A stretch of DNA of 32,306 bases, from the NCBI RefSeq assembly GCF_001949145.1, contig NW_019091503.1:4955-37260 (forward strand), written 5' to 3'. Below are positions 21,584 to 31,430 of the stretch, piece by piece. Position 1 is the first letter of the stretch, and the number at the start of each line of letters is the position of its first letter. This stretch comes from Acanthaster planci (taxonomy: Eukaryota > Echinodermata > Asteroidea > Valvatida > Acanthasteridae). The notes under the pieces are model-generated. The model did no database searches and had not been told where the DNA came from. It saw only the letters and a program-made list of their open reading frames with translations. A program made the position numbers and the translations under genes.

Positions 21584-22276
21584 TTACATGTGGTCACTGA
21601 TGTCTAGTGTATCCAATACTGAGGGCCTTGAAAAACCAAAGAGTTTAAAATCCAGTTTGTAAATCTTCCACAGTTTGGAAAGATTTTCCTTGCTGATATT
21701 AGCAAAATATTGATCGTAGAACACCTTGCTCCCGGTCGCAACGGATGAGGGGTATGACACTCTATCTAGTCCTAAAACAGCTAGCATGTATGCTGAATCC
21801 GTTGAAGCAGTTTCAAGATTTCCAATGAAATCATAATAAATTCTACACGGAAAGCACAATTTATAGAATTCCATCCAGTGCTGGTTAAATCCGTTTAACT
21901 CGGAAGGATCTGTTAAATAGCTTATCCACTCATCCCATGTGACGTTATAATTCCCTTCTGCCTCCAGCTCGTGAAGGAGCGCCCCCTTTCGGTACTTGCT
22001 CACAATCCTTCGTGCGTAACCTCTGAAAACTTTTCCCTGGTGTGAAATGTCTCGGGCAATTTTATTGCGATAAGCTGATATCAAGCGGACGAAAGGATCG
22101 CGGACATACATAAACTTTGGATAAGTCTCAAGGATATATTCTCGATCTCGCGGACGCATGGATGACAAATTTCTGATATGATTATGTTGGTGAGCTTCAT
22201 AACCGGTGATGTTCCATACATGTTTCTGATGACCTTCCAAGACCATAAGAACTTTCTTCCAGTTGGTACAACCAGC
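21584..22276 (-). CDS. Carbohydrate sulfotransferase (CHST8-14 family), catalytic exon 4
   Basis: Acceptor TTGATAG at 22278-22277; stop at 21586-21584. It encodes residues 141-370 of a 370-aa protein. The 5'-phosphosulfate-binding motif is completed across the splice: VPK|AGCTNWKKVLM (138-151). The 3'-phosphate-binding motif is YVRDPFVRLISAYRNK (197-212). NQHWMEFYKLCFPC and RIYYDFIGNLE (271-295) match the family's HWxPxxxLCxPCxIxYDFIGxxE region. N-glycosylation sequons lie at 162, 176, 251 and 333. The Sulfotransfer_2 enzymes transfer sulfate from PAPS to chondroitin, dermatan, HNK-1 or terminal GalNAc glycans in the Golgi lumen. The exact acceptor cannot be chosen from the sequence; the length (CHST11 is about 350 aa) fits. 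Confidence 0.95.
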   Translation of the reverse strand, partial: AGCTNWKKVLMVLEGHQKHVWNITGYEAHQHNHIRNLSSMRPRDREYILETYPKFMYVRDPFVRLISAYRNKIARDISHQGKVFRGYARRIVSKYRKGALLHELEAEGNYNVTWDEWISYLTDPSELNGFNQHWMEFYKLCFPCRIYYDFIGNLETASTDSAYMLAVLGLDRVSYPSSVATGSKVFYDQYFANISKENLSKLWKIYKLDFKLFGFSRPSVLDTLDISDHM

Positions 22277-22456
22277 CTATCAAAAGATGAACAAACTGGT
22301 TTGTAATTTGATAAGCTTTTGTGCACAAATCGGAGGAGTTTTGCATGAGGAAGACTGCACAAAAATGTATTCTTTCAATTTAGAATGACTGTCCATGCAC
22401 AGGTTCAAATAAAATATGTGTAGAGGTGTTTAATTAGACTATATTGTACCCGCTAC

Positions 22457-22645
22457 CTTTGGAACAGCGCAGTAAAGCAACCTGGTTTTGTCCGTGGCGA
22501 AGAGCAGACGTGTGTTTCTACTTGTTAACTGTACATCGGTCAACTGGGGATGTTTTCTGCACACATCCTGTAGTGTCCTCTTGCGTTTGCGTTGAACAAC
22601 AGCTTGTTGTTGCATAAAACTACTGTCCGGCCGTAGGTCAAAACT
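22457..22645 (-). CDS. Carbohydrate sulfotransferase, exon 3
   Basis: Donor AAG|GTAGCG at 22456, giving the VPK|AGCTNW join; the acceptor is best placed after ACGAAG at 22646. Sixty-three codons, phase 0 at both ends (residues 78-140). It reads SFDLRPDSSFMQQQAVVQRK, RTLQDVCRKHPQL and LLFATDKTRLLYCAVPK. The basic RRxxLxxVCxK segment and the LLxxDxxRLLYCxVPK strand are family hallmarks just before the PAPS-binding loop. The acceptor has a weak pyrimidine tract, so its exact position is less certain than the donor. Confidence 0.88.
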
Positions 22646-22848
22646 CTTCGTTAAAATACACAAAAATGAAACTCCAAGTACTTCTTTGTCACTTCTGTTA
22701 AAACTTGAAAGGGATCCTGCGAGTTACAACAGGAAAAATCACCTTATATAAAAGTTAGTTATAATCTTGCATCATGATTATAAAGAAAGACATTATAAGT
22801 ACCAAAACCCTTTCCGTTCGTACTTTTTTTGATTAAATTAATTGTTAC

Positions 22849-23009
22849 CTCATTACTAGATTGTTTCTGTGAATGGAGCCAGTCCTCGTACTGGTGCTTA
22901 ATGTAAGTATTTTTGAATTCTTCCTGGTGCGATCGAGTCGTTGGTTGGCGAGATTCCCCTCGCAACCTCCAGTTTAGAGATATCCTCTGAGCTTTACCGT
23001 GAGATATTT
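22849..23009 (-). CDS. Carbohydrate sulfotransferase, exon 2 (stem region)
   Basis: Acceptor TTTTAACACAG at 23011-23010 with a T-rich tract; donor GAG|GTAACA at 22848. It encodes residues 24-77, starting ISHGKAQRISLNWRLRGESR after the split Glu24 and ending QYEDWLHSQKQSSNE. It is polar and charged, with no strong domain, as expected for the luminal stem between membrane anchor and catalytic domain. Exon phases (1 in, 0 out) agree with exons 1 and 3. Confidence 0.85.
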
Positions 23010-23240
23010 CTGTGTTAAAATGAAGACATAAAATAAACATGGCTGTGACTTTAAAACTACATGCATTGCAATACGCAGGAAGGGACAGCCTGGCCGGCAA
23101 GGGTTTAGGGGACAATTTCTTTTGTTAAAAAGTCTTGGAGTGGATTGGGGTTAAAGGACTTTCGGAACACATATGTGTGTTTCCCCATTTGGAAAGGAAA
23201 ATGGGAAGGAAAACTGAGGGATGCAGGGTAACATTTGCTT

Positions 23241-23448
23241 TAAGTGTTATGTTTACCATATATTATACCTACCGTGCTGATACGTGTCCAGGAGACAGAG
23301 AAATAATATAAGTGTTATGTTTACCATATATTATACCTACCGTGCTGATACGTGTCCAGGAGACAGAGAAATAATATAAGTGTTATGTTTACCATATATT
23401 ATACCTACCGTGCTGATACGTGTCCAGGAGACAGAGAAATAATATAAG
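23241..23448 (-). repeat. Perfect 3 x 68 bp tandem repeat spanning a splice donor
   Basis: Three identical 68-bp units begin at 23241, 23309 and 23377, plus a few bases of a fourth. On the minus strand each unit contains the end of coding exon 1 (CTGTCTCCTGGACACG then TATCAGCACG) and its donor GTAGGT. Only the unit nearest the ATG (23377-23444) is joined to the full exon; the other two sit in intron 1. Confidence 0.95.
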
Positions 23449-23529
23449 CACCAAACATATAGAAGAGAAGATCACCATAAGTCGGCGATACGTAAAACGG
23501 GGAAGACGATTCAGCAGTTTTATCGATAC
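23409..23529 (-). CDS. Carbohydrate sulfotransferase, exon 1 (signal anchor; coding part 23478-23409)
   Basis: The ATG at 23478-23476 is the first in a frame open back to a TAG at the acceptor. It encodes 23 residues, MVIFSSICLVLILFLCLLDT then YQH, a strong single membrane segment for a type II Golgi protein, and one base of Glu24. The donor is CACG|GTAGGT at 23408. The exon itself is preceded by a good acceptor (CCCCTTTTTTAG at 23531-23530), so about 50 nt of 5'UTR belong to it and at least one noncoding exon should lie upstream. The four coding exons (70, 161, 189 and 693 nt) sum to 371 codons including the stop. Confidence 0.85.
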
Positions 23530-23531
23530 CT

Positions 23532-25170
23532 AAAAAAGGGGAAAAAAGCAACTTGGTTATAACAGTTTGAAATTTATGTCAATTAACTGATGTAAGCGCA
23601 CTTGCCTAGTAAAGCCTTTAGTCGGTCATGATTAAATTCTGACCAAATACTTATTGTTTAACCACTATCAGAAACGAGAATTTCGAGATTTGAAAGAAGT
23701 CTGTATATGTAAACCTTGCACAATGAAAGTCACAAGTAATAACCCTGCGATCCTTTATAAGCACGTTTTAATTGGACTAACAAAACCTGACCCCGGTGAT
23801 GGCTTTTGGGTCAATCCAGAGGTATTTCCATGGATATTTCCATCAGTCCCTTTTATTGTGGGAAGTATTACGCCATTCACGGGAAAGCGGCTCTTTACAA
23901 ATTTACAGTTCCTACCGCCATGTACAATAGGTGCACCTTGCCAAATGAACAACGGTGACAGCATTTGGTCACACCGCTCCACAGTCAGACAGATTCGCCT
24001 GTGTATAATACGACACAACTGAGACTTACAGTGCCGCTGTTGCGTGAAAACACCTTGGGCCTTTGTCCGCGAGTTGGGTAGTCCTGCATTGTGGTCTTTT
24101 CTTAGAGTGGACTGTTATCCTCCAAATTCACAAAACCGAATACTTACCACTTCCCGCACTTGCTCTGTAGTCTGTGTCATTCTTTTTTGACGGGTGTTTC
24201 GAAAAAGTGAATGTACGTGAAATTTCTGAAACCACTAGAGTGAAATCTTTACACGAGTGTACAACAAACATAAAACTTGGAAGCACATACATGTACATTG
24301 TACAAATGCACACAGCCATCCGCCTTAGTTCATGCGATGCTGAGCACACAATTTTGTGCTACCAAATCATCCACATACTGACATAGCTCCGTGGTACCAC
24401 CGAGAGCAGAAGGAGGACATTCACGATGGTAGCATTCACGGTAGTCACTGACCCATGGAGGGCAGCTACATGTAAATACATGTACATGTACTTCCCTCGC
24501 TAAGCTGTAAAGCAAGTGGGGAGCGTTTTGTTGGGTCAGTTGACGAGTATGAAAAAAGGGGCAGGGAAGTTACGCGCTAAAAATAAGTAAACACCAATAT
24601 ACAGAGGCTGTAGCCTCTGTGTATTGTATCGCATTGGTAAAATTCAAAGCTTTCCCAAAACAATCGGGGAGTCAGAAAGAGATGCTTAAGTAATTTTAAC
24701 GTCGTCTTATGTGTGTGTTATGTGTCCTACCTTAGACACAAGACACCACACACACAATGCTTTCTACTCCTGGCCCTCTCTAGGTATCCACTTCGTCGTG
24801 AAAACTCTAATTTTTAAAGCCTCGTTTTCCGTCGCTGTATGGACGATATGCATGCAGGATTGATTGCAACTTATCACAACAGATTAATTTTTATATTATT
24901 GACGAAAGAGTTGAAAAACTCTTTCTATAAAGTTTTAAAAATCGATAAAAAAACCTTTTGCCAACAGGTTGGAAACGTCGACCGTGGCTCATACTTTTTG
25001 AATTTCAGTTTTTGTTGTGGTTTATATAGCTTTGCTTTTGCTTTATGCTTGATTTTGTTAATCAAGTTTGCAAAGAGCAAACGAACAGCCCGATAGGAAG
25101 GTGAGCGATAAGTGGTACATGTATATTGAAACATGAACGACTTATAAAAATCATACCTCACCGTGTTGTG
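23532..25170. other. Region upstream of the sulfotransferase coding exons
   Basis: Should contain the first noncoding exon of the minus-strand sulfotransferase gene, but it cannot be placed. Frames on both strands at 23654-24022 (up to 122 codons) and a Cys-rich minus frame at 24330-24515 lack recognisable motifs. A 32-bp palindrome lies at 24595-24626. Confidence 0.45.
24595..24626. repeat. 32-bp near-perfect palindrome
   Basis: Arms CAATATACAGAGGCT (24595-24609) and AGCCTCTGTGTATTG (24612-24626) pair over 15 bp, with one T-G wobble and a 2-nt centre (GT). The loop is too small for an RNA hairpin of normal type. It may be a cruciform-forming site or a fused pair of element ends. Confidence 0.8.
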
Positions 25171-25202
25171 GCCAATCAATGGTCTGTAGGTATGACGTCA
25201 TA
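25171..25202. promoter_or_regulatory. CCAAT box plus perfect CRE/ATF palindrome
   Basis: GCCAATCA (25171-25178, NF-Y type) and TATGACGTCATA (25191-25202, full CRE within a 12-bp palindrome) lie 12 bp apart, followed by a CpG-containing stretch to about 25300. This is promoter-like. The nearest known transcript is the sulfotransferase gene, reading away on the minus strand with its ATG 1.7 kb off, which could supply its missing noncoding first exon. Confidence 0.4.
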
Positions 25203-26167
25203 GACCGACTGAGATGGTTAAACGCTTCCTCGTCGTGCCTTCGACTGTAATACTATCCGCGGGGTGCTGCGTGGAGAGGTGGTTTTTGAAAATCAAAGAG
25301 CATACCGAGCGGTTTTTGCCTTGAGTAACGTTGCACTGCATACCACCCACTTTCCGTTGAGTATTCGGTTACAATAGCGCCCAGGTACAACATAACGCAT
25401 GCAAAGATTTTCTAAAATCTTAAAGTTGCTCTCAGTTGCCTAACAGAGCCGCAGTGAAGTACACATGTAGTTTCAGATGGACTTCGCATTTCACACAATA
25501 ATTTGGAAATGCAGAAGGAACAGATGGTTTTCATAGCTATTTTCAACCTCGAAGTTGAATCGACGTGCTGCTCCAACTGACCTTCAACCTCTTACCATAC
25601 TGCGTCTGAATCTGGACATGTGTACATGTATGAAACTATAATTCACGCATAGGCGGTCGTAAAACTGGAGACAGGCTGCGTTGAAATTCAGACTTAGTCA
25701 AGTGAATGCCTTGAGAAATCAGACTAATTTAGATTCCATTGAAATTACTCAAAATTCTGACTTCGACTATTAATATAGTCCGGTATTAGCCCAAGAGTGA
25801 CTGATATCACGGATTTGTTGTCAAGATAAAATATTGCTTTTAAAACATTGGACTTGCCCAGTTTCCCAGAAAACCAACGATTTTGTTTTTTGTCCCCCCC
25901 CAAAAAAAAAAATCTACTTCACTGTTTTCTGAGCAAACCCCCATATTACTGCATTGTAGACGTTAGGTCTCCAACTTACTTATGATCTCACGAGGATTCC
26001 AAATAAAGGTCAGCATTAAGCAAACCTGATGTAAACAAAAAACAAAAAGAAGTTTACCAGTGTCTTGAGCTTTATACTTGCAGGGTCCAGCTTTTGATAG
26101 CAACTGTGTGGAATCAGCTTATTTCTGAAACAATGCCCACCAGTGACGTAAATCTTACCCGGAGGTT

Positions 26168-26197
26168 GGGGAGATGGGGATGGGGAATGGTTGGGGG
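26168..26197 (+). other. Putative G-quadruplex motif
   Basis: Four runs of four or more G at 26168-26171, 26176-26179, 26182-26185 and 26193-26197, with loops of 4, 2 and 7 nt. This satisfies the usual G3+N1-7 rule on the plus strand. Confidence 0.7.
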
Positions 26198-26456
26198 ATG
26201 ACATGCTTGGCCATGCTAGAAAAGCGAATGGTGGTAAAATGACACCAAATAACATTTGAGGGCGATGTTCATCATGCAGATCTGTAATATGCATTACAGA
26301 CCTGTTTATCTTACAGAACGGTATTTATGACTCTATATTGTTCTCCCTTTTGAGCGCGATTAAATACGCTACAGCGCGGTTGTTGGGAAGTTCGAAATTC
26401 TTCGCAGTTCCCCGTAATGTTTATCTCACCACGAAAAGGGGGGTGATTATGCAATA

Positions 26457-26668
26457 CCCCCCCCAAAAAAAGTGGGGGTTACCTGCTTTCCCCCACACTG
26501 TTTCGTTGCAAGCAAAAAATTAAAGGGGATTGTGGTGACTTTTCGAACTTCTCAACGACAAAAAATCACTCAAAAAGGGAAAACAATAGTAAGGCCAACA
26601 TGCCATTCTGGTGTAAGATGCTGCATGATTGTACACCTGTATCGTGATAGCCCCCCCCCCAAAAAAAA
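26457..26668 (+). repeat. Repeated C-run/A-run junctions
   Basis: C8A7 at 26457-26471 and C10A8 at 26651-26668; a third, C8A11, is at 25894-25912. All have the same order and strand within 0.8 kb. Confidence 0.7.
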
Positions 26669-27683
26669 GCATGTTTTATGAGCACGAGTTGATCGTTAAA
26701 ATCAGGTTGATCACTGTATCGGGTAGGATCGATCTTGTGCGGTATCCTGTCCAGAAATAGTAAAGCATTTTGCAAATATAGCAAGTCTCGTTAAAAAAAG
26801 ATACAGATAGTTGAAAATTTTGTACTTTAGCACGCAACTTACATTATTCCTGGCCTTTTCCCTAGAAAATATTATCGGGGATGACGAAGGGGCAGCCCGG
26901 GGCCCCGATTCACCACAAGATTGATTTTTCCCCAGGTTGACCTCAACGCTGCTTTTCTGTTAGACAAAGGGGTGAGATTTTTAACCCCGGGTTGGAAATC
27001 TTGGCCCTCCGGGTTGGAAAACGGTGGTGTTTTGTGTTGAGGCTGTGGACATTTCTTGCATAAAGGTCATTGTATGGTGTACACTTCAACACAAATTTAT
27101 TTGCATTTAGATTGTAGACGCCTGAAACATTATAATTATCCACATTGTTGTTTTTTTTTTCTTTTTTTTTTCTCATGTACTGTAGTGTTACCTTTTTTAT
27201 TAAGTTCCAAAAATTGCAAGCTGGTAACCGCAGACTTCCAGTAATAGAAGTAAAATGTAAGCTGTTAAAGTGATTTTTCAAAAACAACTTCTGGAACAAA
27301 TGACTTTACGCCTGACGGTCTAAAAATAAGTACTTGCACCGGGTTGATTCCGCAGTACAAGTGTAAATCGACTGAGTTTATCTCAAGGTTGAGTGAAATA
27401 AGCAAGGTTTAACACAAGGTGGAATGAAGGGTTGGAAGATACACAACAATGCAGAAGCCCAGGGTTCACCTAGGATTGAGTTCAACCTGAGGGACTAGTG
27501 TGTGACAAAATACAGCGATTAAACAAAGAGGAAGAATTTCATATATACTCAGCAAGGTCGCTCTAATTTAAAGAACACGAACAAGGAAACAACGGTGAAG
27601 TACACAATGGCTATAAACATTCACTTACCATGTACGGGTGGTAAACGTGTTATTAGCACTGTCAGCTTTCAGAGTACTTTAAC

Positions 27684-27707
27684 CATGGAGGTAAGAAAAC
27701 CTCCATG
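27684..27707. other. Perfect 9-bp hairpin
   Basis: CATGGAGGT (27684-27692) and ACCTCCATG (27699-27707) flank a 6-nt loop AAGAAA. The left arm also reads ACCATGGAG|GTAAGA, a good start context followed by a donor-like site, but only two codons long. Confidence 0.6.
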
Positions 27708-28144
27708 ATTTTAAATGATGAACATAGAAACATTTTATAGGAAAGGTCTCCCTGTGAATATGAACAATTATGGTATCTGCAAAACGACAATTCCACAACA
27801 GTGACGTACGTCGAGTACTCGACTAGTTACTGGAAGTCGGCTAGGTACTGGCGACAGAGGGTCACATCGCGGTTCCTTTAAATGTGACACTCAGAACAGT
27901 ATACTAGTATCACTACATGCACCTTACTCTAATAAAAATAGACAAACGTGTCTGATTCGTGACTCATGGCCTTCACCTTTACTCACCATATCATCCGATT
28001 CGGTCATTTTTTAAAATACCGAGTGCGACAAATCATTGGAGACTATTGAATGTTGACACTAGTTGATAATGGAAGCTCCCATTCGACGTCCGTCTGTACA
28101 CAGTGCACACAAGCCAGTGGCCTTCGAACCGACACGTTGCAAGG

Positions 28145-28220
28145 CGTACATGTACGTGTATATGCACATGTGCTTTACATGTACGTGTACAAGTACTGTA
28201 CGTGTACATGTGCAATGTGC
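28145..28220. repeat. Dense ACATGTAC/GTACGTGTAC cluster
   Basis: GTACATGTACGTGTATATGC, TTTACATGTACGTGTAC and TGTACGTGTACATGTGC follow one another. It is almost entirely alternating purine-pyrimidine and self-complementary, so it can form hairpins or Z-like DNA. It is the densest example of a word spread across the whole window. Confidence 0.7.
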
Positions 28221-28694
28221 CTGTGAGGTCTCGCCATTTGAAACTGCACAAATTTATCAGTGTGTTCCACCCGCAGGTCACTGATGGTCATGTGTTCTAC
28301 TTCCCGTTGCGTCGGTTGCATAAACCAAACAGGTCTCTGTCCATCGAATAAATAAACTATCTTGAAGAAACTCTATAGAGTTCGAAGGGGATCATGGACC
28401 TGGGACTGCAAGGCATGGCAACAGCATGAACGGCCGGCCCCTTCCACTACAAGTTTTGTGTCACCGTGTACCTCATACTAATACTACTAGATCCTGGAGA
28501 TCACGCGGCAGATCACCTGGATCACTGATATCGACACGTAGAGTTTAAGGCCTAAATCTATGAAACTTGAATATCTGGGCTAGAGTTTGAAACAGTTTGG
28601 AAGTAAAGTTTTCCGACAATTTTTACGTAAAATGGTAAACAAAGCAAAGAATATCATTGGGGAAGGGAGACCCTGTTAGTTGGTCTGTAAAAAT

Positions 28695-28790
28695 ACACAA
28701 GTGATCTTTATTAGTATGACCATAGAGCTATTGTATGACACAAGTGATCTTTATTAGTACATGTATGACACAAGTGATCTCTATTAGAAT
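28695..28790 (+). repeat. Three copies of ACACAAGTGATCTTTATTAG
   Basis: Copies start at 28695, 28738 and 28768 (spacing 43 and 30 bp); the third has one T to C change. Copies two and three also share TGTATG upstream, which suggests local duplication. Confidence 0.85.
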
Positions 28791-29528
28791 GCCAATTCTT
28801 ACCATGACAGTCTCAACAATTTGCACCCCAATTTTGAAGTAATTCAGACAACACTCGCTCCTAAAAGCATGATTATGATTCAAAGCGGTTATAGCAAAGA
28901 CCAGGGGTTAAAAGTGGGTGACACAAAAAGCTGTGCAGTACTGAGATGCCAGCGGAATGCTGAAAGTATAAGCTTTGTCACCCAGATCAGAGCTCCAAAG
29001 TTGGAAAGTCTTGTGGGAGTTGTAAGTCTTCCTTCCAAACGCCTAACATACTCAGACACAGAATGACAAGAATTAATGCTCTTTCCTGCCTCTCGGTTGG
29101 AAGGTGGACAAGCGTGCACGAACGAGCGTGCGATCACATTAATTTTTGGGTCTTTTTTGAAAAATCTAGGAGAGGCGCAATTCCTAGTAGTCCTGAGAAT
29201 GTGGGTAGAAACATGTTTATGAGGTCATTTTACATAGCGCACCGTAAGCTGCACGCGTCACCCCCCCCCCTGCGCCCCAACTGGGGGTCAGAACAAACCA
29301 TCAACAGTGGGGGATCATTTCTAAGATATGTTCGAGCAAATCTCCATCCCTCATTTTTCTTTCTTTCGCTCCTTGCCCCCCACGCTTTCTGCGAACTTTC
29401 AGTAAAGGTGCTTGAGACCAAGTTCCGCAGTGTTTCCGAAAAGAAAACCTTTTGTGAAGGAAGCACAGATGTGCAGAACATGATAGCATTGGGTTAGTAC
29501 CTGTGATCAGTGGGAGGAAATATTTTGG

Positions 29529-29551
29529 TTAGGGTTAGGGTTAGGGTTAGG
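29529..29551 (+). repeat. Interstitial TTAGGG repeat
   Basis: Three full TTAGGG units plus TTAGG on the plus strand. It matches the metazoan telomere repeat but is only 23 bp long. Confidence 0.85.
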
Positions 29552-30132
29552 TTAAGTTGTGACCAGTATTCAATTGTTAACATGAACATCAAAATAATGA
29601 GCATTTGACGAAACATACGTTGTTTTGCTCGTCTCGGCACCCTCCGCTAAGCGCGGTCTGTGTCGAATTAACGCGTGTATGTATTCTACTGATGTTTGAA
29701 GCATTGGTGTTATTCAGGCTCCAAATCACCCTGAAAACGTTTACGCCTATTGTCTAGCCTTTATGCAGTACATATACTCAAAACGGCAGCTCCATATGTG
29801 CATTGTAAGATTATTAAGTGGAAAGGTACTGGCAAAAATTACATCGAAATCTCGTAGTGTACCAGTAGATGAGGGCTTGACATGCTGATAATATGTAGTG
29901 TTGCCCCAACTGGAAAATGGTTTTACTAAGTATATTCATAGACCACCTTGAGGACTGGCCAGCTGACCTCTAGCGTCCAATTGATTTATGGGAGGACAAC
30001 ATCCAGAGTAGACTGGGCCTTCAGTATTCATATGGGTGGTGTTTAAAGGGATTTTCTAAACTGCCACTTACAGATACATCTGAGAATGACCACACACTGA
30101 ATAGGATTTATGAAGATACTGAATGATATTTG

Positions 30133-30251
30133 CTGCGGCGGGATTCCAATTTCACACCGCTGCGAGATAGTATAACTCGCCGCGGCGAAATAGACATTCA
30201 ACGATCTAACTCAGTCTTCGCGGCGAGATAATGAGCCACCGCGGGGAGATA
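30133..30251 (+). repeat. Five degenerate CGCGGCGAGATA motifs
   Basis: Starts at 30133, 30158, 30181, 30219 and 30240, reading CTGCGGCGGGAT, CGCTGCGAGATA, CGCGGCGAAATA, CGCGGCGAGATA and CGCGGGGAGATA. Spacing is irregular (25, 23, 38 and 21 bp). It is a GC-rich island in AT-rich DNA and looks like an old minisatellite or repeated protein-binding site. Confidence 0.7.
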
Positions 30252-31430
30252 GGAGCTCAAAAAAATTGCAAGTGGCCCTTATACGCTTCCGTACAATTGG
30301 TTATTGTGACTGGTCCATCATTGGTAAAATTCGAGAAGTGCCCACGGTTTTCAAGTTTTGCTCTGTGACAATACGTTGCAGACACCAGATAGAGAGAGGG
30401 TGGGTGTTGCATGCTGCTTTACGTAGAGTTTGGCCGGTGACTGGGGAGGTTGAACTTCTCAACCGAGCTCCGCTTGAACAAAAATGTCGAGGTAGTTCCA
30501 GTCAATAATTGATCTATTTAAGAAAGAGTTGGTCTGTGTTGCATCAGTATATACTCCAAAGCAATTCGAGTTTGCAGCTTGAACTAACTAGTATATTAAA
30601 TGAGAGTGAACTGACTTTCTTGGTCTAATTCTTCTGCCTGGTTGTCAGGTTTCTGGTACCTGACCGTGCGTTCAGGTTGCAGACCAATAAATAAGCTGCC
30701 GGAGACAACAGTGATAAATGCCCCTTCAAAAAAATCAAGGAAAATAAGCCTGAGTTTCTGTAGGTGCTCGACATGCTTCACAAAGCCCATTTCCTCAACT
30801 TTCATTTTCCTTCCAATTTTTATTGGTTGAACAGATAATTTGGGAAGATTTTTTGCTCTGGAGATGATCACCCCTAAAACAGCCATGATGGCCCAACCCC
30901 CGGCCCCTCATGCACTCCATTGCAAATAGAGCGATTTGGAAGGCCCTGTCCAATACTTTCAGTGATACAAGCTGACAGTCCTGCTAGTGGATTCCATCTT
31001 CCTTATTTTTACAAATCAACCATTCCACCCGCCACGAAATACTCTCAATCAAAGCAGAGACTTTTACAACATACAAATCGCCGGTTTTTCAGTTTGTACA
31101 AGCAATATTGGACCACGGTCTGAAAGTGAAACCTTTGTTTAAACATTTGGAGCTTGATTTATTTTTTATTTTATTTTCGTTTGAGAAAACATGGAGCTGT
31201 ACTTTTAGGCATGTGGTACGCATCATACAAACTTGAAAAAATGCATCGCAGAAAAACGAGCAAAGGGAAAAATCGTCAAAACGAATTGTTTCAAAAAATA
31301 AAAACAGATTTAGATTTCATTAGGACGAAATGAAAAATATCTATCTCTAAAAACGACCTGTGAAAAAAAATCTCGTTAAAATGAAGGTGAAAAAAAAATT
31401 TACTTGGGAAAACAAACCTAGAAAAATACC
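30252..31430. other. Non-coding stretch
   Basis: No gene was recognised. It becomes strongly A-rich from about 31140 to 31430. Short frames on both strands (30266-30508, 30596-30886, 31291-31545) follow composition and have no motif. Confidence 0.5.

Larger units (their letters stand above)
25203..28143. other. Non-coding stretch with low-complexity tracts
   Basis: No gene was recognised. It contains three C-run/A-run junctions (25894-25912, 26457-26471, 26651-26668), a G-quadruplex motif (26168-26197), a T-rich run (27150-27172) and a small hairpin (27684-27707). Frames of 60-118 codons on the minus strand (26016-26294, 26943-27299) follow base composition. Confidence 0.55.
28221..30132. 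other. Non-coding stretch with short repeats
   Basis: No gene was recognised. It contains the three-copy ACACAAGTGATCT repeat (28695-28790), a C10 run near 29261-29270, a telomere-like repeat (29529-29551) and a 144-codon plus frame (29063-29497) without known motifs that crosses the C run. Confidence 0.5.

Noticed and set aside
23654-24022. Frames of 122 codons (plus) and 87 codons (minus) upstream of the sulfotransferase
   Set aside because: They overlap each other on opposite strands, have no motif, and lie where a noncoding 5' region is expected.
24330-24515. A Cys-rich minus-strand frame (61 codons) that resembles a small secreted domain
   Set aside because: Cysteine spacing matches no family I know, its start lies in ACATGTAC repeat DNA, and no flanking exons were found.
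29063-29497. A 144-codon plus-strand frame
   Set aside because: It runs through a C10 homopolymer and T/C-rich sequence, with a competing minus-strand frame; no homology signal is visible.
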